Shown: in pieces, positions 1 through 6,342 of the stretch
How positions within the stretch are numbered: the stretch's first letter is position 1
Layout of the letters: each line of letters opens with the position of its first letter
The notes under the pieces: model-generated
The model's input: the letters and a program-made list of their open reading frames with translations, nothing else
Told to the model about the DNA's origin: nothing
Database searches by the model: none
IMG/VR virus record: IMGVR_UViG_3300009495_000112
Coordinates: 1-20,250 of that record
Direction: 5' to 3' (one strand)
Length of the DNA stretch: 20,250 nt
Source: a virus
Program-made: the position numbers and the translations under genes

Positions 1-1
1 A

Positions 2-895
2 GACTACGGTCTTAGATTGGTTAGAAATAATGGCGGAGCTAATACAAACTCTGAGATTATACACAGAGGAACAGGTGCTTTAAATTTAAACGTTACTCAA
101 GCAGGAAGTATAACACTTAAAACTAGCAACCTTGAAAGAGTTCGTATTAACTCATCAGGCAACGTTGGTATTGGAACGACTAGTCCTAGCAAGAAACTTG
201 ATGTTAATGGAAGCTTAGGATGTACTAGTTTTGAAATGGGTAATCTTAAGATGTTTACTACTTTTGGTAGTATATTTATAAATGGCACAACTAGTGGTAA
301 TACTATATTTTATGGAGCTCCAGCAAGTTTTACTCAAAATTTACAAGTCAATGGCACTGTAACATGTGTTAACCTTGTGCAGACATCTCAGACAGATAAA
401 AAGAAAGACATATCTAACATTGATAAAAGCAAAGCTAAAACAATCCAGTTTAAAGAATATAAATATAAAGAAGGAGATGGTGATAGAAAAAGATATGGTG
501 TATTAGTAGAGGATTTAGAAAATGATTACCCTGAGCTAGTGCACGTAGGAGCTGATGGAGTAAAAGGTATTAACTATATTGACTTATTAGTAAAGCGTGT
601 AGCTGAACTTGAAAAAGAATTAGAAGACATATCTTTAACACCAGGGCCAAAAGGTGACACAGGCGCTACAGGTGTGCAAGGTGCGCAAGGACCAAAAGGA
701 GACACAGGAGCAACAGGCCCACAGGGTGCAACTGGTGCAACTGGTGCAGCTGGAACTAATGGTTCTAATGGAAAAAACGGAGCAGATGGTAATAGCCATT
801 TAAGTAATGTAACTAGCATAGCGTTTAACCCTAAGGCTAACAGATTAGAAGTAAATATAGGTGGAACGGTATACAACTTTGTACCATCAAAATAA
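2..895 (+). CDS. Tail fibre C-terminal part with S74 chaperone and collagen-like repeat (5' partial)
   Basis: The reading frame is open at the left edge, so the gene starts before the window; TTG at 17 is the first start-like codon inside but is unlikely to be the true start. Residues below count from that TTG. Residues 49-65 carry the GNVGIGTTSP-type segment common in phage fibres. Residues about 124-205 match the peptidase S74 (endosialidase chaperone) family: S124 and K129 keep the Ser-(4)-Lys spacing of the self-cleaving dyad, followed by KDI, then YGVLVEDLE, PELV and a closing coiled segment. In this family the domain trimerises the fibre and then cuts itself off. Residues 208-258 are 17 Gly-X-Y triplets. 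Residues 259-292 form a short beta-rich tail. S74 domains usually end the protein, so the collagen-like part and tail beyond it are odd. It probably belongs to the host-binding apparatus. The S74 call is firm; the role of the extra tail is not known. Confidence 0.85.
   Translation, partial: DYGLRLVRNNGGANTNSEIIHRGTGALNLNVTQAGSITLKTSNLERVRINSSGNVGIGTTSPSKKLDVNGSLGCTSFEMGNLKMFTTFGSIFINGTTSGNTIFYGAPASFTQNLQVNGTVTCVNLVQTSQTDKKKDISNIDKSKAKTIQFKEYKYKEGDGDRKRYGVLVEDLENDYPELVHVGADGVKGINYIDLLVKRVAELEKELEDISLTPGPKGDTGATGVQGAQGPKGDTGATGPQGATGATGAAGTNGSNGKNGADGNSHLSNVTSIAFNPKANRLEVNIGGTVYNFVPSK
638..790 (+). repeat. Collagen-like Gly-X-Y coding repeat
   Basis: Seventeen uninterrupted triplets (TPG, PKG, DTG, ATG, VQG, AQG, PKG, DTG, ATG, PQG, ATG, ATG, AAG, TNG, SNG, KNG, ADG) lie downstream of the S74 domain. 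Such stretches form triple-helical stalks in many phage fibres. Lys sits in the Y position twice (PKG) and Pro once (TPG). The DNA is itself repetitive (ggt/gga-aca-gga units), which makes this a likely site of repeat-number change. Confidence 0.9.
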
Positions 896-907
896 ATTGT
901 ATCTTTG
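879..907 (+). promoter_or_regulatory. Bacteroidota-type promoter P1
   Basis: TATCTTTG at 900-907 matches the TAnnTTTG -7 element used by the primary sigma factor of Bacteroidota. TTG at 879-881, 18 bases upstream, fits the -33 element and lies inside the end of the preceding gene. Transcription would start a few bases after 907, leaving a leader of only about 6-9 bases before the ATG at 920. Confidence 0.75.
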
Positions 908-919
908 CATTAAAAAATT

Positions 920-1252
920 ATGATAACTTACGATTGGAATTGCAAAACAGTAGACGTTTATCCTGTAAATGGAGATAACTCGGACGTAGTGTATAATGTA
1001 CACTGGATAGCAAAAGGAACTACAGAACAAGAAGGTGTAACTTATTCATCTACAAGCATTGGAACTCAGGTATTGGATATTAGTGACATCACTAACTTCA
1101 TTCCATTTGAGGACTTGACAAATGATGAAGTTGTGGGTTGGACTAAGATAGCTATTGGTGAGAAACAAGTTTCTTCTATAGAGGAGTCTATTGCTCATCA
1201 AATACAAGCTAAAATAACACCTACATCTATTACGTTGACAATTGAAAATTAA
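920..1252 (+). CDS. Small conserved phage protein (DUF7936-like)
   Basis: This is a 110-residue protein. The N-terminal half alternates hydrophobic and polar residues (VDVYPVNG, VVYNVHWIAKG), suggesting beta strands. It is followed by IPFEDLTNDEVVGWTKIAIGE and a helix ending in IAHQIQAK. The order 'Y-W near the start, V.W in the middle, PFEDLT..VVGW, then IE..I..QI' recalls a small family of phage proteins of unknown function that I know as DUF7936, often encoded near tail or fibre genes. The family name is from memory. The gene has its own promoter at 879-907 and ends just before another, so it may be made as a single-gene transcript. No catalytic motif, signal peptide or membrane segment is visible. 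A small structural or fibre-associated role is only a guess from position. Confidence 0.75.
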   Translation: MITYDWNCKTVDVYPVNGDNSDVVYNVHWIAKGTTEQEGVTYSSTSIGTQVLDISDITNFIPFEDLTNDEVVGWTKIAIGEKQVSSIEESIAHQIQAKITPTSITLTIEN

Positions 1253-1264
1253 TTTGTATATTTG
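1235..1264 (+). promoter_or_regulatory. Bacteroidota-type promoter P2
   Basis: TATATTTG at 1257-1264 is a full TAnnTTTG match, with TTG at 1235-1237 placed 19 bases upstream. It sits immediately after the stop at 1250-1252 and 24 bases before the ATG at 1289. It is the only clear promoter before the fibre-terminase-portal run, so it probably drives a transcript of about 10 kb. Confidence 0.75.
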
Positions 1265-1288
1265 CATCAAATAATAAATTCAAATTAA

Positions 1289-1543
1289 ATGTCAAAAAAA
1301 ATTACAGAGCAAGAGCTGGAGAAACTCCAGGGGCTTGTACAAGGATTAAACAAAATTGTTACTGACTTAGGTCTTTTAGAGACTCAGAAGCATTCAATTT
1401 TACATTCATTCAGCGATGCAGACGCCAAGCTAAATGAGTTTAAGCTTGAATTAAATGAGGCTTATGGAGATGCAAGCATTAACATCTCAACAGGTGAAAT
1501 AGATGACAAAGATCAAGAATTACGAGCTAGACTCGACGATTAA
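1289..1543 (+). CDS. Small helical/coiled-coil phage protein
   Basis: The 84-residue product is almost wholly helical in appearance: a first amphipathic helix (ITEQELEKLQGLVQGLNKIVTDLG), then a second (ETQKHSILHSFSDADAKLNEFKLELNEAYGD), then a short polar tail ending in an acidic patch. I do not recognise a functional family. The shape suits a small two-helix bundle or oligomerising assembly factor. The ATG at 1289 has an AT-rich leader and sits just after promoter P2. The last 41 bases overlap the start of the fibre gene in another frame, so translation of the two may be coupled. That and the position suggest, but do not show, a role with the fibre, such as a chaperone or adaptor. Confidence 0.7.
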   Translation: MSKKITEQELEKLQGLVQGLNKIVTDLGLLETQKHSILHSFSDADAKLNEFKLELNEAYGDASINISTGEIDDKDQELRARLDD

Positions 1544-4500
1544 CGATGACGATAAAGTAATTGGTACTGACGGCTTGCCAGGTCCAAATTTTGGTAGGAC
1601 TAAAAATTATTCAATTGGTTCGTTAGTAACTTACATAGAAAATCAATTAGACCCTGTTGATGGGTCTGGAACACTAAATACAATCCCTATCTGGACTCCA
1701 GATGGGGATACTTTAGGTGATTCTATAATGACATATGCCACTGGAACTATTACGGTTGCTGGTGGTTTAGGTATTACTGGTAATCTAGATGTAACCCTTA
1801 CATCGACGTTTGAAGGAGATGTTTCTTTAGGCGAAGGCTTAAAAGATGCATCTGACAGTTACGGTACACCTAATCAGTTATTAACGTCAACGGGAACTCA
1901 GACATCTTGGCAAGACTTCTCAACGCTTGTACCAAATAACATTACGGGATCGGGGACATTAAACACAATAGCAATGTTCACACCTGACGGAACAGCTATA
2001 GGTGATTCCTTAATTACTCAGAATGCTGCAGGTACACGTATTGATATTACCGTAAATTCTACCGCAATAAGCGGAAATGTGGGAATTGTAGGTAATTTAG
2101 ATCTTACAGGGGTAGCTACATTTGAGAATGATATCTCAGTAGGAGAAGGATTAAAAGATGCTTCAGATAGCTACGGAACAGCTAACCAGTTGTTAACGTC
2201 AACGGGAACTCAAACATCTTGGCAAGACTTCTCAACGCTTGTACCAAACAATATTACAGGATCTGGTACGGTAGAATATATACCTAAGTTTACACCAGAT
2301 GGTACAGCTATAGGTAATTCTATAATGTTCACAAAACCAAACGGGATAGAAATACAAGTAGGGGTTACAGCAGGGCCATCGCAAACAACACTAGGGGCTG
2401 GGTCTATAACTACTGGTGGATTGGGAGCGGACACCGTAACAGCAACAAACATAAACGCAGGAGCTACAGGTACACTAACAGCTTCTGGAAATATAATACT
2501 AGGTGACGCTACAGCAGACACAACAACAATAAACTCAACACTGTCAATTCTTAGCGTTGTAAAGGACAGCAATGATACTCTCGGTACAGATGGCCAAATA
2601 TTAGTGGCAAACGCAGCAAGTGAGCTTCTATGGCAGGACCAAGATGGTGATACTACATACTCTATATCTTCTCAACAAGCGGCGTCAGATGTGGAAATTA
2701 ATTTAACAGGAAGTGATGTAACTGAATCAGAAGTAACGCTTGTAGCTGGAAACAGTATAACGCTTACGGACGATGGCAGCAATAATATTACAATCGCTGC
2801 AACAGGCGGAGCCGCTAACACAACGTATTCATTAAATAATACTCAGGCAGCTACATATACTGATTTACAATTAGTTGGATCTGATGCTACCACAACTAGC
2901 TATAGATTTGAAGCTGGAACAGGGGTTACATTTGATCAAGATCCAGGAGTTGCAACTACTATTGAATTTGACATATCAAGCTCAGGCGCCGTAGGTGGAT
3001 CTGGAACGCTTAACACGGTACCGCTTTGGACGCCAGACGGGGATACTTTAGGAGATTCATCTTTGACTGTTGATGCAGATGGAGGTGTTACGATAGACAC
3101 TTTAGCGTATGGGACATCAAATATAACACCTGAATTAACTTTAAGAGGAAATAAATCAAGTCTTATTTTAGAATCACTTGGATATGGAGATGCGTTTATT
3201 TTCTTTAAACCTAATCCAATTAGCGGTAGCTTAGGCGTATTTAGTATAGACGACCCTGTGCCCGCAACTCCTTCTGCAAAATTTGTATGGAAAAAAAACA
3301 TTGCCGAATACATGCGCCTTGACACAGTTACTGGAAACCTAGGTATTGGAACAACAACTGCAACACATAAAGTACAGGTAGAGGGAACTGAAGGTTTTAA
3401 AGCAACAGATGCTGGTGTTAGTTATTTTGAAGTTTTTAAAGAATTTAGCAATACAGCCATTTGGACTGGTGTTGATGGAGGCACAATATATATTGGAAGC
3501 TTTGCACCAGCTCAAAGTCAAAATTTACAAGTGCAAGGAACTGGTAGATTTATGGATGGTATAAAAGATACATCTGATAGCGTAGGTACTTCAGGTCAAA
3601 TATTAACATCTACTGGGTCACAGGTTCAGTGGGTAGATCTATCTGGATTAATACCAAACAATGTAACAGGGTCTGGTACTGAGAACTTCGGTGTTCTATG
3701 GGGAGCAGGTGGAACAGTACTAACAGACTCATTGCTTAAGCACGGAACAGGTGTAAATAGTGTGGGTATAGGATTAAATAACGATACACAGGGATTAGAG
3801 TCAATTGCATTTACTAGATCAACATCTAAGGCAGATTATTCTTTCGCTCTTGGATACGAAAGCGTAACTGACGGAGAGTTCTCTGTAACATTAGGTAAAG
3901 GTACTTACACAGCTGGTAGACACGCTATGGCCGCTAACTATAAGTCATTAGCTTTAGGTCAGAGCTCATTCGCAGGTGGACACACTAGTGCTACTGGTGG
4001 TGACGGAGCGGTTGCTTTAGGTCACAATGCATCGGCTGGAAACTTTGGGGCTGCTAAGCTAGTTGCAACATTCCCTAACGACCAAACTACGTTTGATATA
4101 GAGGGAATTGTAGGAACAGTTGAGGCTGGACTATTCATGAGATATGGAGAGAACCTTGATGTTCCAGACCCTAGAATTGAGGTATTAACATTTACTGATA
4201 ACGGAAATAACTCAGCAACTTTAACTGTAGCAGCACCAGGTATACGACCAATTCAGGGTGAATTAGTAGTATTTGAAGAGGCAACACCTTTCAGAGGAGA
4301 TCACCAAGGTGGTGTAGCTCTAGGTAACGATGCTTACTCTTTAGGAGAAGGAACGGTATCTATAGGTCATACTTCTGTAGCAGAGGCTGATAAGGCTGTA
4401 GCTTTAGGAGATGCCGCTAGATCATCTGGGGCAAGTTCTGTAGCTATAGGTAAGAATGCAACGGTAACATCCGCAGATACAATAGCCTTAGGTGGCGATT

Positions 4501-4631
4501 CAACTAAAATTTTAATGAACGCATTAGCCGCATCATCATCTTATGCAGATGACGTTGCAGCCGCAGCTGGAGGCGTCGCCATAGGTGAGCTTTACAGAAA
4601 CGGAAATATAGTGCAGATAAGATTAACTTAA
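1503..4631 (+). CDS. Modular tail fibre with internal repeats and YadA-like head region
   Basis: A 1042-residue protein. The N-terminus (TKIKNYELDSTINDDDKVIGTDG) is the form common to fibre or baseplate-anchoring ends in Bacteroidota phages. A GSGT-type unit (GSGTLNTIPIWTPDGDTLGDS) recurs at about residues 54, 149, 253, 499 and 723. A linked unit starting LKDASDSYGT recurs at 113 and 217, with diverged copies at 353 and 687. Residues about 612-685 resemble the segment before S74 in the fibre at 2-895. From about 770 on, runs such as FALGYES, LALGQSSFAGG, VALGHNA, VSIGHTS and VAIGKNA match the YadA/Hep-Hag left-handed beta-roll of trimeric adhesins, interrupted at about 845-935 by a non-repeat insert. 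It ends in GVAIGELYRNGNIVQIRLT, a typical fibre terminus. No S74 domain is present. It is probably a trimeric host-binding fibre. The ATG at 1503 is inside the previous gene. Confidence 0.85.
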   Translation: MTKIKNYELDSTINDDDKVIGTDGLPGPNFGRTKNYSIGSLVTYIENQLDPVDGSGTLNTIPIWTPDGDTLGDSIMTYATGTITVAGGLGITGNLDVTLTSTFEGDVSLGEGLKDASDSYGTPNQLLTSTGTQTSWQDFSTLVPNNITGSGTLNTIAMFTPDGTAIGDSLITQNAAGTRIDITVNSTAISGNVGIVGNLDLTGVATFENDISVGEGLKDASDSYGTANQLLTSTGTQTSWQDFSTLVPNNITGSGTVEYIPKFTPDGTAIGNSIMFTKPNGIEIQVGVTAGPSQTTLGAGSITTGGLGADTVTATNINAGATGTLTASGNIILGDATADTTTINSTLSILSVVKDSNDTLGTDGQILVANAASELLWQDQDGDTTYSISSQQAASDVEINLTGSDVTESEVTLVAGNSITLTDDGSNNITIAATGGAANTTYSLNNTQAATYTDLQLVGSDATTTSYRFEAGTGVTFDQDPGVATTIEFDISSSGAVGGSGTLNTVPLWTPDGDTLGDSSLTVDADGGVTIDTLAYGTSNITPELTLRGNKSSLILESLGYGDAFIFFKPNPISGSLGVFSIDDPVPATPSAKFVWKKNIAEYMRLDTVTGNLGIGTTTATHKVQVEGTEGFKATDAGVSYFEVFKEFSNTAIWTGVDGGTIYIGSFAPAQSQNLQVQGTGRFMDGIKDTSDSVGTSGQILTSTGSQVQWVDLSGLIPNNVTGSGTENFGVLWGAGGTVLTDSLLKHGTGVNSVGIGLNNDTQGLESIAFTRSTSKADYSFALGYESVTDGEFSVTLGKGTYTAGRHAMAANYKSLALGQSSFAGGHTSATGGDGAVALGHNASAGNFGAAKLVATFPNDQTTFDIEGIVGTVEAGLFMRYGENLDVPDPRIEVLTFTDNGNNSATLTVAAPGIRPIQGELVVFEEATPFRGDHQGGVALGNDAYSLGEGTVSIGHTSVAEADKAVALGDAARSSGASSVAIGKNATVTSADTIALGGDSTKILMNALAASSSYADDVAAAAGGVAIGELYRNGNIVQIRLT
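1881..1936 (+). repeat. Near-identical fibre repeat core, copy 1
   Basis: These 56 bases match 2193-2248 with one mismatch (g at 1901, a at 2213). The offset is 312 bases, exactly 104 codons. Bases on either side encode nearly the same residues but differ at many silent positions. Confidence 0.9.
2193..2248 (+). repeat. Near-identical fibre repeat core, copy 2
   Basis: Second copy of the 56-base core at 1881-1936, in the same reading frame of the same fibre gene. It encodes LTSTGTQTSWQDFSTLVP in both copies. Confidence 0.9.
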
Positions 4632-4855
4632 TGGAAATAAGAAAGATTTCTCTTGGTGCGGACTATAAGTCAAGTGCAATGCATTATATAGTCGGCCAAG
4701 AGGTTTTAAATAAGGAATATATTATACATTTAATCCAGTATGATTCTGATAAAGATTCGTACAAAATTTGGATAGAAAGAAAAGACGAGGTTGTTCTATG
4801 GAAAGAATTTAACAAGAACATGCCTGCTTCAATTGAATATAATATTAATTTTTAG
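4631..4855 (+). CDS. Small conserved phage protein, unknown function
   Basis: A 74-residue protein whose ATG overlaps the fibre stop by one base (TAATG), a layout that favours re-initiation by the same ribosome. The sequence alternates strand-like segments (MHYIVGQ, YIIHLIQYD, SYKIWIER, EVVLWKEF) and ends in PASIEYNINF, suggesting a small all-beta fold. The pattern IRKISLGADYKSSAMHY...GQ...WKEFNKNMP looks like that of a family of short proteins I associate with flavobacterial phages, but I know no function for it. There are no catalytic motifs, cysteines or membrane segments. Coupling to the fibre gene suggests an accessory virion or assembly role; this is inference. Confidence 0.75.
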   Translation: MEIRKISLGADYKSSAMHYIVGQEVLNKEYIIHLIQYDSDKDSYKIWIERKDEVVLWKEFNKNMPASIEYNINF

Positions 4856-4856
4856 C

Positions 4857-5030
4857 ATGACTAAAGATGAAATGATTACAGCTCTAGAAACTCTTAGAGC
4901 AAAGAAGTCAGCTACTGATGATTTTATTGAGCAAATGGAAATTGCCGATGAGATTCATAATATTGAAATGAAATTAAATGGAGTTAAGCCAACAGATTCT
5001 AGTATAGACTGTATTGGTTGCGGCTCATAA
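4857..5030 (+). CDS. Very small protein with C-terminal CxxC-Gly-Ser tail
   Basis: The 57-residue product starts at ATG 4857, one base after the preceding stop. A longer version from TTG 4791 would add 22 residues that merely overlap the previous gene, so it was not chosen. Most of the chain is one or two charged helices (KDEMITALETLRAKKSATDD, EQMEIADEIHNIEMKLNG). The last residues are SSIDCIGCGS, giving a Cys-X-X-Cys pair right at the C-terminus. Such a tail could bind a metal or form a disulfide, but one pair alone is too few to name a site. I recognise no function. It lies in the tightly packed small-gene run between the fibre and the terminase. Confidence 0.7.
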   Translation: MTKDEMITALETLRAKKSATDDFIEQMEIADEIHNIEMKLNGVKPTDSSIDCIGCGS

Positions 5031-5039
5031 ATTAAATAG

Positions 5040-5603
5040 ATGAAATCACCTTTTAACTTTATTGTACGTCCGTGCAATGGTAGAAGGTATGATAACGTAA
5101 AAGAGATTGGTGGGGTTGACTTTATAACCAGCACGTCTCAGGAGGATCATACCGTATCTAACAGATATGCCGAAGTAGTAGAGACACCTATAGGATATGA
5201 TGGCGAAATACAGCCTGGAGATACTATTATAGTTCACCACAATGTTTTTAAGTATTATAACGACATGAAGGGTCGCCAAAAGAGCGGTAAGAGCTTCTTT
5301 AAGGATGACTTATTCCTTGTTGATGATTACCAGTATTTCTTGTATAAACATAATGATGAGTGGAAGGCTGAGGATCAGTTTTGCTTCGTGAAGCCGGTCC
5401 CTAAGGAGGAATTCTACTTACACGTACCTGGTGTAGAACAGCCGCTAGTTGGAACCATAAAATACACAAATAACAAATTACTATCTTTAGGAGTAGAAGA
5501 GGGAGACTTAGTTTCCTTTAAACCTGATAGTGAGTACGAGTTTAACATTGAAGGAGAGAAGCTATACAGGGTATTTACTAGCAGTATAACAATGAAGCTA
5601 TGA
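5040..5603 (+). CDS. GroES-like (co-chaperonin-like) protein
   Basis: A 187-residue protein. The first 70 residues follow the GroES plan: an opening strand (FIVRP), a loop with GGVDFITSTS where GroES has its mobile loop with GGIVL, then AEVVETP, then IQPGDTIIVHHNVF in place of the VGD-IVIF strand. A second stretch, GVEEGDLVSFKPDSEYEFNIEGEKLYRVFTSSITMKL (150-187), again looks like the GD-V-F ... dG-e-y-I ... s-I end of a GroES barrel. Between them (75-125) is an insert with a DDLFLVDDYQYFLY block. GroES itself is about 97 residues, so this is roughly twice that: either one barrel with an insert or two lobes. T4 gp31 is the precedent for a phage co-chaperonin needed for capsid folding. The downstream gene overlaps by 4 bases (ATGA). 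The match is by eye; confidence in the fold is moderate. Confidence 0.55.
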   Translation: MKSPFNFIVRPCNGRRYDNVKEIGGVDFITSTSQEDHTVSNRYAEVVETPIGYDGEIQPGDTIIVHHNVFKYYNDMKGRQKSGKSFFKDDLFLVDDYQYFLYKHNDEWKAEDQFCFVKPVPKEEFYLHVPGVEQPLVGTIKYTNNKLLSLGVEEGDLVSFKPDSEYEFNIEGEKLYRVFTSSITMKL

Positions 5604-6073
5604 ATGTATCTATATATGAAAATGTAATAAAAGACATAGATGATTATGTTTTTGACATAATAGATAACGGCTTTGAAGATATTCAAGTTGGAGACGATCT
5701 ATTTAAAAATGTTCGTCAGAGAGGTTTAGATGAATTGGTTGAGTTTCTTTCAGATAAATACACGGATTACTCCCCGGTATTGAATTTTGTTAGAAGATCT
5801 CCTTTGAATCAGGAAGAGCCTAACTTTATTCACACAGATGAAATGATGGGTGATTTAACCGCTATATTATATTTGAATAAAACGTATCCAAGTGGATACG
5901 GAACAACGATATACGATAAAGATAACAATGAGGTTTTGATATGTAAAGCAAAGTACAATTCTCTTATCATATTTCCTTCACATGTAAAGCATTCTAGAAA
6001 TTCTTTACACAACTTTGGCGATGGTGATGACGCAAGGTTAGTCCAGGTTTGTTTTTTAAAAAAAATAATATGA
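5600..6073 (+). CDS. 2-oxoglutarate/Fe(II)-dependent oxygenase-like protein
   Basis: A 157-residue protein starting inside an ATGA overlap with the previous stop. It shows the expected landmarks of the prolyl-hydroxylase-type double-stranded beta-helix: FIHTDEM with H78 and D80 as the HxD iron ligands, TAILYLN (88-93), a SGYGTTIYD strand (98-106), then SLIIFPSHVKHSRN with H128 or H131 as the distal ligand, and R146 in ARLVQVCF as the likely 2-oxoglutarate anchor. Family members hydroxylate protein side chains, nucleobases or small molecules. The substrate is not evident here. The length suits a single catalytic core with no added domain. Its place among virion genes points to a protein target more than to DNA. 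The motif set is clear; exact subfamily and substrate are unknown. Confidence 0.75.
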   Translation: MNVSIYENVIKDIDDYVFDIIDNGFEDIQVGDDLFKNVRQRGLDELVEFLSDKYTDYSPVLNFVRRSPLNQEEPNFIHTDEMMGDLTAILYLNKTYPSGYGTTIYDKDNNEVLICKAKYNSLIIFPSHVKHSRNSLHNFGDGDDARLVQVCFLKKII

Positions 6074-6342
6074 AATCAAAAGAAACTAAGTTAAGAATAA
6101 TTCAGGCAGGCCACAAGGCTGTTGAACAGTTAATAAAGGTAGCTGAGGAACATATAATAAAATATGGAGAGGATGATGAACTAGCGGCTGACAAGTTAAA
6201 GAACGCAGCGGCAACTAAAAAGCTTGCTATATTTGATGCATTTGAGATACTATCTAGAATTGAGGCTGAGAAATCTTTAATAGATGAATCTGAGACACCA
6301 ACTAAAAACATGAATAGTTTTGCAGAAAGAAGAGCTAAATAA
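6070..6342 (+). CDS. Small helical protein upstream of terminase; candidate small terminase subunit
   Basis: The ATG at 6070 forms an ATGA overlap with the oxygenase stop and gives 90 residues; the in-frame TTG at 6049 would lie wholly inside the previous gene and was not used. The sequence is highly charged and helical: LRIIQAGHKAVEQLIKVAEEHI, then DELAADKLKNAAATKKLAIFDAFEILSRIEAEK, then a polar tail ending in SFAERRAK. The last 23 bases overlap the large terminase gene. A small helical protein directly upstream of the large subunit is where the small terminase (DNA-recognition) subunit usually sits, but I see no clear helix-turn-helix. It is therefore a positional candidate only. An alternative is a small packaging or assembly factor of unknown type. 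Confidence 0.75.
   Translation: MKSKETKLRIIQAGHKAVEQLIKVAEEHIIKYGEDDELAADKLKNAAATKKLAIFDAFEILSRIEAEKSLIDESETPTKNMNSFAERRAK

Noticed and set aside
574-876. Reverse-strand open frame opposite the collagen-like repeat
   Set aside because: It is a mirror of the Gly-X-Y coding DNA (Pro/Ala/Val-rich product), has no start context, and every supported gene is on the + strand.
1503-1543. Programmed frameshift joining the 84-residue gene to the fibre
   Set aside because: A good ATG and a typical fibre N-terminus lie at the fibre start, and no slippery sequence is evident in the overlap.
2210-2572. Reverse-strand open frame within the long fibre gene, and a similar one at 2936-3325
   Set aside because: The translations are low-complexity shadows of the repeat-rich fibre, with no promoter or recognisable motif.
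4791-4856. Longer start (TTG 4791) for the 57-residue CIGCGS protein
   Set aside because: The added 22 residues only overlap the previous gene, and ATG 4857 is one base after its stop, matching the local packing style.
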